NCBI GenBank assembly: GCA_016291085.1
Contig: JAEEVW010000013.1
Span: 1 to 64,000 of the forward strand
Reading direction: 5' to 3'
Length of the DNA: 64,000 nt
DNA from: Prevotella sp.
GTDB taxonomy: Bacteria; Bacteroidota; Bacteroidia; Bacteroidales; Bacteroidaceae
Each line of letters opens with the position of its first letter. The stretch's first letter is position 1. Positions 23,856 through 32,358 of this stretch are shown one piece after another. The translations under genes were made by a program, and so were the position numbers. Under the pieces are notes generated by a model that had not been told where the DNA came from, did no database searches, and worked only from the letters and a program-made list of their open reading frames with translations.

Positions 23856-24959
23856 ATGAGAATAATACGATTTACGTTTCTGCTGATGGTCATGTCTCTC
23901 ATGACAAACAGCATCAGTAGTCAGACACAAAAGTTGTCCAACAACCAGGTGTTGCAACAGAAAGACAGTGCATTCTTCAAGACAGAAGAAGCCCGTCGCG
24001 TGGGAGACCAGTTGTTGCTTTATCAGCGTAATACGGGCGGATGGCCCAAGAATGTTAATATGGTCGTGTCCCTGACAGCTGCACAGAAGGACAGCGTCGT
24101 CCAGCAGAAAACTCGACAGGACGATTCTACCATCGACAACAAGGCAACCTCGATGCAAATGACCTTTCTGGCGCGCCTCTATCAGCAGACCCACGACATA
24201 CGCTATCGCGATGCCTTCCGCAAGGCGATGACATTCCTGTTTAGCGGACAATATGAGAATGGCGGGTGGCCTCAGTTCTGGCCCAAGAACCGGCAGTATC
24301 AGGTGCATATCACCTACAACGACAATGCCATCGTTAACGTGCTCAAGATATTCCGCGATGTCATGAAGAGCCGTGTTCCTTACGATGGAGATTTGGTCGA
24401 TGACGACATGCGCCAACAGACGGCCAAAGCATTCGACAAGGGTGTTGACTGTATCCTCGCTACGCAGATTGTAGTCGACGGACAGCCTACCGTATGGTGC
24501 CAGCAGCACGATGCCGTGACGCTGAAGCCAGCCAAAGCCCGTGCCTATGAGCTGCCGTCGTTTTGCACGCAGGAAAGTGCGGAACTCACGTTCCTGCTCA
24601 TGCAGATCTCGAAGCCAGACGAGCGCATCATCCGTGCTGTCAACGGTGCAATGAAGTGGTTCGAAGCGCACAAGATTACAGGTTTTCGGCTGGAGAAATT
24701 TAAGGCCGGTGGCAAGTCCGACCTCCGCTTGATTACCGACAGTACTGCCGCCCCGATGTGGGCCCGCTACTATGACTTGGAGGAAGGCAAGCCTTTCTTC
24801 TGCGACCGCGACGGACAGCCCAAGCGCAGTCTCGCCGAGATTGGCTATGAGCGCCGTAATGGCTACAGTTGGTATAACACTGAACCGCAGGATCTGTATG
24901 CTCGATACGAGACGTGGGTCAAGAAAAATAAGATTGCAAACAGGATAACATTCGAATAA
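23856..24959 (+). CDS. PL10-family pectate lyase
   Basis: 367 residues with a signal peptide (about 1-23). The PL10 pattern runs along the whole length: YQRNTGGWPKN (about 56-66), DNKATSMQMTFLARLYQ, GGWPQFWPKNRQYQVHITYN, DNAIVNVLKIFRDV, and RRNGYSWYNTEPQDLYARY near the end, matching the toroid family typified by Pel10Cm. It cleaves polygalacturonate by beta-elimination with calcium. It should act in the periplasm or outside. The gene stands alone, with no Sus genes adjacent. The 184 bases before it hold nothing recognisable. Confidence 0.88.
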   Translation: MRIIRFTFLLMVMSLMTNSISSQTQKLSNNQVLQQKDSAFFKTEEARRVGDQLLLYQRNTGGWPKNVNMVVSLTAAQKDSVVQQKTRQDDSTIDNKATSMQMTFLARLYQQTHDIRYRDAFRKAMTFLFSGQYENGGWPQFWPKNRQYQVHITYNDNAIVNVLKIFRDVMKSRVPYDGDLVDDDMRQQTAKAFDKGVDCILATQIVVDGQPTVWCQQHDAVTLKPAKARAYELPSFCTQESAELTFLLMQISKPDERIIRAVNGAMKWFEAHKITGFRLEKFKAGGKSDLRLITDSTAAPMWARYYDLEEGKPFFCDRDGQPKRSLAEIGYERRNGYSWYNTEPQDLYARYETWVKKNKIANRITFE

Positions 24960-25056
24960 TGATGGACTTAATGGGACTGCCCTTGCCGCCATCTTCGCTT
25001 TCTACCGCTGTCGATGCTGGCATCGGTCGTAGTGACTCGTTTCCGTTCTTAACTCT

Positions 25057-25551
25057 TCATTCTACTTTATATTCAGTATAGTCCTCTCCTCGTCCATTCA
25101 TGCGGAGTGTGCGGAGCGCCTTGGTCTTGGCGTTAACGGTGAGGACGAAGGAGGTAAACAGCTGGCGCTTCTTACCCGTCGGAACGATGGTGACCGTGGT
25201 GGTGTTTCCTTTTGTCACGACAGTCATGTCGTCGCTCTGAGGAATGGCCTGTTGGTTGATCACCGCCTTCAGCACTGTGTGGAAGGTGGCAAACTGGGGA
25301 TTCTTCTTGCTGTCGGTGACGTGCTGGCGTCCACCCATTGTCATGGTAAACTTGGTGCCATCCATGATGAGCTGGTCTTTGTCGCCATCGGTGGATATAC
25401 AGATATATTCGGGTTTGCGAATCGTTAGCGTACCCGTTGTGACGACATCGGTCTTGACGGCCTTTTTATGGGTTGTCTTGGTAACAGTCTGAGCGCTGAC
25501 GCTGGTGCACTGCATCAAGATACAAAACAGGAATAATAATAGTCTAATCAT
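25057..25551 (-). CDS. LolA-like periplasmic lipoprotein-carrier family protein
   Basis: 164 residues with a signal peptide (about 1-20, ending SVSAQ). The mature part is an antiparallel-beta pattern (GTLTIRKPEYICI...DQLIMDGTKFTMTMGG) of the LolA/LolB-like fold; the usual family length is about 200. LolA-like proteins are a standard part of aryl-polyene and related polyketide clusters, where they are thought to help move the lipid product to the outer membrane. It is the last gene of the operon running from 33578 and follows fabG by 48 bases made of 7-base repeats. Confidence 0.65.
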   Translation of the reverse strand: MIRLLLFLFCILMQCTSVSAQTVTKTTHKKAVKTDVVTTGTLTIRKPEYICISTDGDKDQLIMDGTKFTMTMGGRQHVTDSKKNPQFATFHTVLKAVINQQAIPQSDDMTVVTKGNTTTVTIVPTGKKRQLFTSFVLTVNAKTKALRTLRMNGRGEDYTEYKVE

Positions 25552-25603
25552 AATTTCTAATTTCTAATTTCTAATTCCACATTCCTCATTCCTCATTCCT
25601 CAT
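25551..25603 (-). repeat. 7-base tandem tract between fabG and the LolA-like gene
   Basis: Seven units drift from taatttc (three) through taattcc and acattcc to tcattcc (two). The tract ends in the fabG stop codon (25600). Confidence 0.75.
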
Positions 25604-26319
25604 GTATACAGTCCTCCGTTGATGGAAACGACTTCGCCTGTAATATAGCCGGCACGGGGCGACGCAAGGAAGGCCACCAGGTCGGCCACCTCCTCGGGGG
25701 TGCCAAACCGTTGGGCAGGGATAGTCTTCTTCAGGGTAGCCTCGTCGAGTCCTTCGGTCATGTCGGTTTTGATAAAGCCTGGAGCAACGGCATTCACCGT
25801 AACACCACGTCGGGCCACCTCCTGTGCCAGCGCCTTCGTTGCAGCGATGATACCGCCCTTGGCAGCTGAGTAGTTGGTTTGACCAGGCAATCCCTTCAAT
25901 CCACTGACGCTGGCCATCGAGACGATGCGTCCGAACTTGTGCAGCTGCATGGCAGGGAGCAATGGCTGGGTGACATTGAAGAAACCAGACAGCGTGATAT
26001 CCACCACGCGGTGCCAGTCGTCTTCGGGCATCAGTGCCATCACGTTGTCGCGACGGATGCCGGCATTGTTGACGACCACCTCGATGTATTCGCCATCGTG
26101 ACGCTTCTGCCACTCATCCAACGCCTGACGCGTCTGCAGGCTGTCGCTTACGTCGAAGGGCAGCAGCTCGCCGTTACCCCCAGTCATTTCCAGTGTCCGC
26201 TGGGCTTCTGTCTCGTTACTGGTATAATTGATAATCACATGATAGCCCTCCTGTGCCAAACGGACACAAACGGCTCGTCCTATACCTCGGCTACCGCCGG
26301 TTACTAATGCGTATTTCAT
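25600..26319 (-). CDS. fabG: 3-oxoacyl-ACP reductase (FabG type)
   Basis: 239 residues, a classical short-chain dehydrogenase: TGGSRGIGRAVCVRLA (NADP-binding, 7-22), VVNNAGI (about 86), the catalytic Ser in SMASVSGLKG (about 137), and YSAAKGG with Tyr and Lys (about 149-155). It reduces the beta-keto group of an ACP-bound chain. In this operon it would serve the KS/ACP/dehydratase set and not general fatty-acid synthesis. It is separated from the upstream oxidoreductase by 83 bases of repeat-rich DNA. Confidence 0.85.
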   Translation of the reverse strand: MKYALVTGGSRGIGRAVCVRLAQEGYHVIINYTSNETEAQRTLEMTGGNGELLPFDVSDSLQTRQALDEWQKRHDGEYIEVVVNNAGIRRDNVMALMPEDDWHRVVDITLSGFFNVTQPLLPAMQLHKFGRIVSMASVSGLKGLPGQTNYSAAKGGIIAATKALAQEVARRGVTVNAVAPGFIKTDMTEGLDEATLKKTIPAQRFGTPEEVADLVAFLASPRAGYITGEVVSINGGLYT

Positions 26320-26323
26320 ATTA

Positions 26324-26358
26324 TTGAATGTTGAATTTTGAATTTTGATTGTTGAATG
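26324..26358 (-). repeat. 7-base tandem tract before fabG
   Basis: Five units of ttgaatg/ttgaatt/ttgattg type lie directly upstream of the fabG start. Confidence 0.6.
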
Positions 26359-26402
26359 ATTCTCGCTTCGCTGTGATGGTCGAATGAAGAATTCTCAATT
26401 AT

Positions 26403-27860
26403 TCATTGATCAATCGCCGTAGGCGACAATCCCACATTCTTCATTCCACATTCCTCATTTAGGCCAATGGCCGTTAATGTATTGAATGCCGTACGGGTCA
26501 CTCCCTCCAGTCCGTGCAGCACAAGGCTCTGTCCGGTCAGGAAAAGGTTAGGGATAGGAGTCTTGGGCGACAGCATGGTGAGCAACGGAGCCCGACAGTC
26601 TTTCCTAACACCGAAGGCAGAGCCGCACGGTGACAGCGTATAGTCGCGCCAAGTGAGCGGCGTACTGGTGTAACGCTTCTCCACCATCTTTGACAGACCA
26701 TGAATGACGCGCTCTGCCAATCGGATGCAGTCGTCGGCTATCCGTTCTTTCTGCAGTTCGTAGATTTCTCCGCGACGTCCTATCGTCGTTTCCTCCCAGT
26801 GGCGGCACATCTCCCACGACATGGGTGCGAGCAGGTCTATCTGGCGCACGAACTCCGTCCCGTCCTCTGGCACTCTTGCACTGGCCATCACGCCACCAAC
26901 GCCACCTACATCTTCGCTGAAGGTCCATACATTTGCCTTCCGATAGACGTACTTGTTGTGGTTGAAATAAGGCAGTTCGCCAGGCTTCAGTACCAATGAG
27001 ACGGTAAACATTCCAAAGGTATTCTCCAAGGCATTGATGCGTCGACGGAACATGCCTTTCAACAAGGAGGAATCCTTCAGCCAACTGAATGTCAGCTGCG
27101 GATGCACGTCGCTGATAAAGAGACGCCCTTCAAACACTCTGCCATTCGGACAACGTGCCGCTACGATTTTGCCACCTTGCTCCTCCAGACGCCTGACCTC
27201 TGCGCCACAGCAGATCTCACCACCGGCAGCCTTGATGTCGTTAATGAGTGAACCCACAATCAGATTTCCACTGCCCTTCAGCCGCCAGCTGCTTTGCACA
27301 TAACTGCTTAGTCCGTGGACAAAGTTAAACAGCGGCAGTGATTCGCGCCTCAGTTCCATTTTCATGGCTGCTGCCGATATGACATTGACGAGCAGTGGGT
27401 CATGGAAGAGTGTTGTCAGGTAGTCATAAGCATTCACATGACTGCTCTCCTCGAACGAAGGGAGGTTTCGCAACAGTCCGACGAACTGCTTCAGCGCATT
27501 GTGCTGCTGGGGAAAGAACGAAGCCAACGTATCGGCAAAATTCTCGAAGCCTTCTGCCAACGGATAGGTCTGACGGCCTATCGTTATCTGGTCGAAACCA
27601 TTGGCGTCGAGTCGTTGCCAAGGCAGTTTCAACAATCCTATCGCCTCAAAAACATCGTGAAGCGGTTGCCCTTCAGCTAAGCCACCTACATAGTGCAACC
27701 CAGTGTCGAACTCCCAATTGCCTCGGCGATAACTCTGCAGACATCCGCCTGGCTGTCGCTGGTGTTCCAGTACCAGCACGCTCCGTCCGCTCCGTGCTAA
27801 TTGTCGGGCACAAATCAGTCCGCCCAGTCCACTGCCTATAACTATTACATCGTATTTCAT
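26403..27860 (-). CDS. FAD-dependent phytoene-desaturase/RetSat-like oxidoreductase
   Basis: From the ATG at 27860 (MKYDVIVIGSGLGG) the protein has 485 residues. It shows the FAD Rossmann motif GSGLGGLICARQLARSGRSVLVLEHQRQPGG (split: GSGLGG at 9-14, then the E at about 34), and a C-terminal FAD contact, LFLTGQSLVLHGLEGV. The overall pattern is that of CrtI-type desaturases and retinol saturases. The 7-codon longer frame would overlap the exporter stop; 27860 gives an ATGA overlap (27857-27860). In aryl-polyene-like clusters such enzymes are proposed to act on the polyene chain; the reaction here is unknown. A 7-base tract (26435-26455) lies inside its 3' end. Confidence 0.75.
   Translation of the reverse strand: MKYDVIVIGSGLGGLICARQLARSGRSVLVLEHQRQPGGCLQSYRRGNWEFDTGLHYVGGLAEGQPLHDVFEAIGLLKLPWQRLDANGFDQITIGRQTYPLAEGFENFADTLASFFPQQHNALKQFVGLLRNLPSFEESSHVNAYDYLTTLFHDPLLVNVISAAAMKMELRRESLPLFNFVHGLSSYVQSSWRLKGSGNLIVGSLINDIKAAGGEICCGAEVRRLEEQGGKIVAARCPNGRVFEGRLFISDVHPQLTFSWLKDSSLLKGMFRRRINALENTFGMFTVSLVLKPGELPYFNHNKYVYRKANVWTFSEDVGGVGGVMASARVPEDGTEFVRQIDLLAPMSWEMCRHWEETTIGRRGEIYELQKERIADDCIRLAERVIHGLSKMVEKRYTSTPLTWRDYTLSPCGSAFGVRKDCRAPLLTMLSPKTPIPNLFLTGQSLVLHGLEGVTRTAFNTLTAIGLNEECGMKNVGLSPTAIDQ
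26435..26455 (-). repeat. 7-base tract inside the 3' end of the oxidoreductase gene
   Basis: cattctt, cattcca, cattcct: three units that encode part of the last 20 residues, beyond the conserved FAD region. Confidence 0.55.
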
Positions 27861-30325
27861 TGGCCTATGTGATTTAGCCATCGATAGACGGCGGGTTGTA
27901 CGACATAGGAAAGGATGATGGCTGAGAGCAAACCGACCAATGTGGAGAATCCCACACTGCGGATAGCGGGATGAACGGCAAGAAGCATGCTGCCTACAGT
28001 AACAAGAAGTGTGACTGCAGAGAGCAAAATGGCGGTCTTATGAGAGGTGAGAAGTGAGAGGTGAGAGGTGAGAGACTGGCCGTTGTTGATCAGGCCGTGC
28101 ATGATGAAGATGCTATAGTCGACTCCAATACCGAAGATAAAGGTGGAGATGATGATACTGATGAGATTGAACTGCTGGCCAAAGATGTTCATAGTTCCCA
28201 GAACGATGAGCCAGCTGAGCAGAATGGGCATAAAGCCCAGCAAGGTATGCTTGATATTGAAGCGGAACGACAGCCACAGCACCAGCAATACAAAAGCCAT
28301 CGACAGCCATTGCAGACGGTCGAAATCGCTGCTCATCTGGAGCAGGGTGTCCGTCGTATAATAATAGGTGTCGAGAACCAGCAAATGTGGATCGCTGCTG
28401 ATGGCATCGCAGATGCGGATGTAGTCGCTGTCGCTGCTGCGCACGGAGTCGTTCTGACAGCGCACGGAGGTGAAGCAGAGCCAGGTGCCGTCGTACGACT
28501 GCTCCATCATCGTCGAAAGATAGCCCTGCGGAATCAGGTTGGCTTCGTAGAGCGCATCAGCCTCATAGTCGGTCTTGGCGGCCTCGAAGAATGTCTCGAA
28601 GGCTTCAGGACGCAGGTCGGCTGCGGGAGCCGTCGCAGCAATCAACTGGCGGACAGTTGCCAGACGGCTCTCGTTCCAATAGCGGTGCCAGGCATCGATG
28701 CGTTGCTGCTGGCGGTCGAGTGACACCAACAACTCGTTGGTGGGAGTATAGCTCTTTACCAGTCCCAGCCGCTGAAGGGAGTCGAGCTTATGACGTAGCA
28801 CACCAAAGTGCGTGAGGGCTTCCTCCATGGTCTGGCCCTGGCTGGCAAAATATTTGGTTTTGTCGCCTGTATAGGTCTTTTCGCGGAGCAGGTTCTCGGA
28901 GTGCTCCACCATCGGGTTGTCGTAACCCAGATTATGCATATCCGCATCAAAATGCGTGCCGCCAACAAACCATGCACCGACGCCAATGACTGTCAGTATA
29001 GCGATGACGGCAATCAACGGCTTCTTTCGGTCGAAGGGATAGGCGTTGATACGCTCAATAAATTTAGGAAATGCATGTTGGGCGGGCCTTAACAGATGGG
29101 GCAGCCAGACGAGCGAGAACAATGTGGCCCCGAGGATGGCAAAGGCGGCAAAGAGCCCGAAGTCACGCAACAGGTCGGTCTGAATGAACAGGAGACCTGA
29201 AAACGAACCGATAGTGGTGATACAGCCCAAAAGTACGGGTTTTACCTGGTCGCGCAATAGCTGTACGGGATCGCTGACATACTGATGGTGCGTCATGACG
29301 TGGAGCACATAGCTGAGTGCTACGCCAAGCACCACACCACCGATGCCTAATGCCAACAGCGAGAACTCACCCTTCAGCCAGTACATCATGGTCAGTCCGA
29401 ACAGCGTACCAAAGGCCACGGGCAACAGGAGTAGGGGGATGGCGTCCCAACGACGAAAACACAGCAGCAGGAAAATGAGTACCAGGACCAATGCACCGGC
29501 AATGGTGGTGGTCAGGTCGTGCTTGATCTGTGTGGAGTTGTAGTAGCCGCTGGCTGGTGTTCCGTGATAGCTGATGTCGATGTCGGGATGCGACTCCTTG
29601 AGTTGACTGATCACGGTGTTAAGCCGTTCGAAGAGAGCGGAGCCCTGACCGGTATTGGTCGACGAGAAGTGGGGCGTCAGGAATGCCAGACACACTGTCG
29701 TGTCGGGCACGAAGAAATGGTTGTCCACCGTCTGGTAAGTGCCACCGCTCAGCAACTGTTTTAGCTGTTCGGCCAGGACGTTGCGCATACCCATCGGATC
29801 GAGCTCGATGAGTTCGGGAAACATCTCGCCGAACTCGCGTTGCAGGTCGTCACGGTTCTGCTGCATCTGCTCGGCGAAGTGTTCGCGCGTCAGTAAGGAA
29901 TCGAAACGTGCATACACTGCCGTATCGATATAAGCAGGGAAATGGGCTGTCATGTAGTCGATACCATCGGGTATCAGCTCTTCATCAAGCTTGTAAAACA
30001 GGTTCTCTACCAGGGCTGTATCGCGTTGCAGAGAGTCGGCAAAGGCATCGCAGATAGCGGTGAGTGTGGAGGGTGGAGTGTGGAGTGCGGAGTGTGAAGT
30101 GCCGAAAAGCACAAACACCTTGTCCTTGATCTTCAGATCGGCAAAGGCCAGTTTTGTGGTGCCGTCCTCATTTTTCGACGATGGCATCAGCTGGTTGATG
30201 TCTTCCTCCAGATGAATCTGCGAGGAGCAATAGCCAAACAGCACAAAAAGGCTCACCATAGAGAGCCAGCAGATCATCCTATGACTGTGGAAATACTGGT
30301 AGATTTGGACAAACAGTTCTGTCAT
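27857..30325 (-). CDS. MMPL/RND-family exporter
   Basis: From the ATG at 30325 (MTELFVQIYQYFHSH) the protein has 822 residues, with ATGA overlaps at both ends (30322-30325, 27857-27860). The layout is that of a two-lobed RND transporter: a membrane segment at about 15-35, a periplasmic loop (about 40-250), five to six segments (about 260-420), a second loop (about 445-640) and the last segments (about 650-820, with FIFGIGVDYSIFIMHGL). MMPL proteins export lipids; in aryl-polyene clusters this gene is the presumed product exporter. Two 7-base tracts in the frame add TSHSALHTPPST to the first loop and SHLSLLTSH between segments. Confidence 0.82.
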   Translation of the reverse strand: MTELFVQIYQYFHSHRMICWLSMVSLFVLFGYCSSQIHLEEDINQLMPSSKNEDGTTKLAFADLKIKDKVFVLFGTSHSALHTPPSTLTAICDAFADSLQRDTALVENLFYKLDEELIPDGIDYMTAHFPAYIDTAVYARFDSLLTREHFAEQMQQNRDDLQREFGEMFPELIELDPMGMRNVLAEQLKQLLSGGTYQTVDNHFFVPDTTVCLAFLTPHFSSTNTGQGSALFERLNTVISQLKESHPDIDISYHGTPASGYYNSTQIKHDLTTTIAGALVLVLIFLLLCFRRWDAIPLLLLPVAFGTLFGLTMMYWLKGEFSLLALGIGGVVLGVALSYVLHVMTHHQYVSDPVQLLRDQVKPVLLGCITTIGSFSGLLFIQTDLLRDFGLFAAFAILGATLFSLVWLPHLLRPAQHAFPKFIERINAYPFDRKKPLIAVIAILTVIGVGAWFVGGTHFDADMHNLGYDNPMVEHSENLLREKTYTGDKTKYFASQGQTMEEALTHFGVLRHKLDSLQRLGLVKSYTPTNELLVSLDRQQQRIDAWHRYWNESRLATVRQLIAATAPAADLRPEAFETFFEAAKTDYEADALYEANLIPQGYLSTMMEQSYDGTWLCFTSVRCQNDSVRSSDSDYIRICDAISSDPHLLVLDTYYYTTDTLLQMSSDFDRLQWLSMAFVLLVLWLSFRFNIKHTLLGFMPILLSWLIVLGTMNIFGQQFNLISIIISTFIFGIGVDYSIFIMHGLINNGQSLTSHLSLLTSHKTAILLSAVTLLVTVGSMLLAVHPAIRSVGFSTLVGLLSAIILSYVVQPAVYRWLNHIGQ
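28041..28075 (-). repeat. 7-base tract inside the MMPL gene (3' part)
   Basis: Five units (tgagagg, tgagaag, tgagagg, tgagagg, tgagaga) encode SLTSHLSLLTSH, placed between two membrane segments. Confidence 0.7.
30063..30104 (-). repeat. 7-base tract inside the MMPL gene (5' part)
   Basis: Six units of agtgtgg type (agtgtgg, agggtgg, agtgtgg, agtgcgg, agtgtga, agtgccg) encode TSHSALHTPPST in the first periplasmic loop. Confidence 0.7.
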
Positions 30326-30771
30326 TGAATAAATATTTTCAAGTCCACTTCGCAAATGGTGTCATCACCAATGCAGGATTTTCCGTGACAGAGCGTCATG
30401 GAACCAAACGAGAAGCCCATTGTCACAGTCGTCGTGATTTGCTCATTAAGACGTGGACGACGCTGACACAGGAAATGTTTCACTTCGGCAATCATACCGA
30501 CAGGCGGATTGACGGCTCCTTGCTGGGTTGCCACATGTCCGGCAAGTGCCGAGGCTGACTGAGCAATATGCTCAATCAGTCCCGACGCTGACATTTCATC
30601 ATCTGGTAACATGAAATAGTTGTCCTTGCGCACAGACAATGAGGTGGTGCAGGATGCTCCCGTCAGGTTGTCAGCCGTTGCGGGGGCCTCTCCTGCCTCA
30701 AATTCATCCACCATCACAAAGGGCTTGCGCTGGGGAATCAGCCGTTCTATGTCCTTACCAACGTACTTCAA
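30322..30771 (-). CDS. Hotdog-fold 3-hydroxyacyl-ACP dehydratase-like protein (TTG start)
   Basis: 149 residues. IERLIPQRKPFVMVDEF at the start and GLIEHIAQSASALAG (catalytic His/Glu helix, about 65-79) mark the FabA/FabZ-like hotdog fold of polyketide-cluster dehydratases. The start is a TTG at 30769-30771; no in-frame ATG precedes the conserved IPQRKPF block, and the codon lies inside a 7-base repeat tract. Its stop overlaps the exporter start (ATGA). It should dehydrate the 3-hydroxyacyl chain made by the KS and FabG of this operon. Confidence 0.72.
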   Translation of the reverse strand: MKYVGKDIERLIPQRKPFVMVDEFEAGEAPATADNLTGASCTTSLSVRKDNYFMLPDDEMSASGLIEHIAQSASALAGHVATQQGAVNPPVGMIAEVKHFLCQRRPRLNEQITTTVTMGFSFGSMTLCHGKSCIGDDTICEVDLKIFIQ

Positions 30772-30808
30772 TTTTCAATTATCAATTGTCAATTGTCAAT
30801 TATCAAAG
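30767..30808 (-). repeat. 7-base tract carrying the dehydratase start and the ACP stop
   Basis: Six units (ttcaatt, ttcaatt, atcaatt, gtcaatt, gtcaatt, atcaaag) run from the TTG start of the dehydratase into the ACP stop codon at 30803. Confidence 0.75.
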
Positions 30809-31042
30809 GTGCTGCTCAATGTAATCGTACAGGTTGTTGAAGGTCTGGATCTGCTTCAAGTCTTCAACGGGGATGGTGATTTTGTAGGTCATCTGCACCA
30901 GAGCAATGAGGTCTACCAGATTGATACTGTCCAGACTGAGTGTCTCTTTCAGATTTGCATCGGGTGCAAACTCACTCTGTTCTACTTCAAACTCTTCTTC
31001 CAGCAGGTTGTTTACCTGCGCAATGATTTCTTCTCTTGTCAT
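30803..31042 (-). CDS. Acyl carrier protein
   Basis: 79 residues, the usual ACP length. The phosphopantetheine-bearing Ser is in LSLDSINLVDLI (about 37-48), in an acidic four-helix pattern with FEVEQSEFAPDANLKETL before it. It carries the growing chain for the KS (31091) and dehydratase (30322). It is a dedicated copy, not the housekeeping acpP, judging by its place in the operon and the divergent motif (DSINL where the housekeeping form has DSLDT). Confidence 0.85.
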   Translation of the reverse strand: MTREEIIAQVNNLLEEEFEVEQSEFAPDANLKETLSLDSINLVDLIALVQMTYKITIPVEDLKQIQTFNNLYDYIEQHL

Positions 31043-31090
31043 TTTGATTAAAATTTAACGATTATAATTAATACTTCAATTCTTCAATTC

Positions 31091-32317
31091 TTAACCCTTC
31101 AGGTCTTTGACGATGAGCGTTGAATTTGTTCCGCCAAAGCCGAACGAATTGCTCAGGAATATGTCGAAATGCTGCTGGCGGGTCTCGGGGATGACATTGA
31201 TACATTGTGTCACCTCGTCAGGATTCTCGAAATTCAGCGAACCGCCAATGAAGTCGTTCTTCATCATCAGCATCGAATAGACAATCTCTGAAGCTCCTGC
31301 CATCCACATCTCGTGACCCGTCTGGCTCTTCGTCGACGTGACAGGCACCTTGTAGTCGCCAAACACCTGGGCAATGGCTTCTGCCTCACGACTGTCACCA
31401 ATGGGAGTAGAGGTGGCGTGGGCATTGACGTAGCCGATATCAGTGGGTTTGACACCAGCACTCTCCAGACAACGGAGCAGCGAGCGCGAGGGACCTTCTA
31501 CATTAGGCGTGGAGATGTGGTCGCCATTGCCCGAGAATCCCCAGCCAAGAATCTCGGCCAAGATGGGAGCACCACGCTTCACGGCATGCTCGTAGCTCTC
31601 GATGATGAGTGTGGCGGCACCACCGCTGGGTACCAATCCGTCGCGGTCGCGGTCGAAGGGACGACTGGCTTTGGTGGGGTCGTCGATACGGGTGGAGAAC
31701 GTCTGCAGGGCGTCAAAAGAAGCGATGCCATACATGTTGTTTTCTTCTGCACCGCCACAGACGATGCAGTCCTGCAAACCATTTCTGATGAGCAGGAAAC
31801 CCAGTCCCAACGACTGTGAACCGCTGGCGCAGGCTGCCGATGCCGTCAGGTTGATACCCTTCAGGTGGAACAGCGTGGCCAGATTCATCGTCACCGTCGA
31901 ATTCATAGACTGGAAGATGGCTCCAGAGCCACAGGCAGCGGTAGAACCAACCTGGCGGAACTTGTCCATAGCCACCATCGTCGACTCGGCTACGGAGTCG
32001 TTGCCATAGATGACTCCCACCTCGTGGCTGTCGATATAGTCTTGTGTCAGGCGTGCCTGCTCCAGGGCCTGTACAGTGGCCATATAGGCATACTGTGCCT
32101 CCTCGGGCATCATCTGACGCACGTTGCGGCTTAATACTTTCTTCAAATCAGGATGCGGCACGTTGGCACAAATGGGCGAACGGAATCCCGCATCCTTGCG
32201 CTCCTGACTGAACACAATGCCGCTGCGCCCTTCGAACAAGGACTGGCGCACCTCGTCGAGCGTCGTACCGATGCACGACCAAATGCCCATACCCGTAATA
32301 ACTACTCTTCTTTCCAT
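31091..32317 (-). CDS. Beta-ketoacyl-ACP synthase (FabF-like)
   Basis: 408 residues from the ATG at 32317 (MERRVVITGMG). The full catalytic set is there: Cys in TASAACASGSQSLG (about 162), His in NAHATSTPIGDSREAE (about 299) and Lys/His in KSQTGHEMWMAGASE (about 329-335). It extends ACP-bound chains with malonyl units. A GTG at 32344 is in frame and overlaps the upstream stop as GTGA; it would add nine residues encoded by a repeat tract, so it is possible but less likely. There is no second KS or chain-length factor in the operon, unlike canonical aryl-polyene clusters. Confidence 0.85.
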   Translation of the reverse strand: MERRVVITGMGIWSCIGTTLDEVRQSLFEGRSGIVFSQERKDAGFRSPICANVPHPDLKKVLSRNVRQMMPEEAQYAYMATVQALEQARLTQDYIDSHEVGVIYGNDSVAESTMVAMDKFRQVGSTAACGSGAIFQSMNSTVTMNLATLFHLKGINLTASAACASGSQSLGLGFLLIRNGLQDCIVCGGAEENNMYGIASFDALQTFSTRIDDPTKASRPFDRDRDGLVPSGGAATLIIESYEHAVKRGAPILAEILGWGFSGNGDHISTPNVEGPSRSLLRCLESAGVKPTDIGYVNAHATSTPIGDSREAEAIAQVFGDYKVPVTSTKSQTGHEMWMAGASEIVYSMLMMKNDFIGGSLNFENPDEVTQCINVIPETRQQHFDIFLSNSFGFGGTNSTLIVKDLKG

Positions 32318-32330
32318 GTTTTCATTATAT

Positions 32331-32358
32331 TTATCACTTATCACTTCTCGTTTATCAG
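32331..32358 (-). repeat. 7-base tract at the acyltransferase/KS junction
   Basis: ttatcac, ttatcac, ttctcgt, ttatcag: covers the acyltransferase stop (32341) and an alternative GTG start of the KS. Confidence 0.6.
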
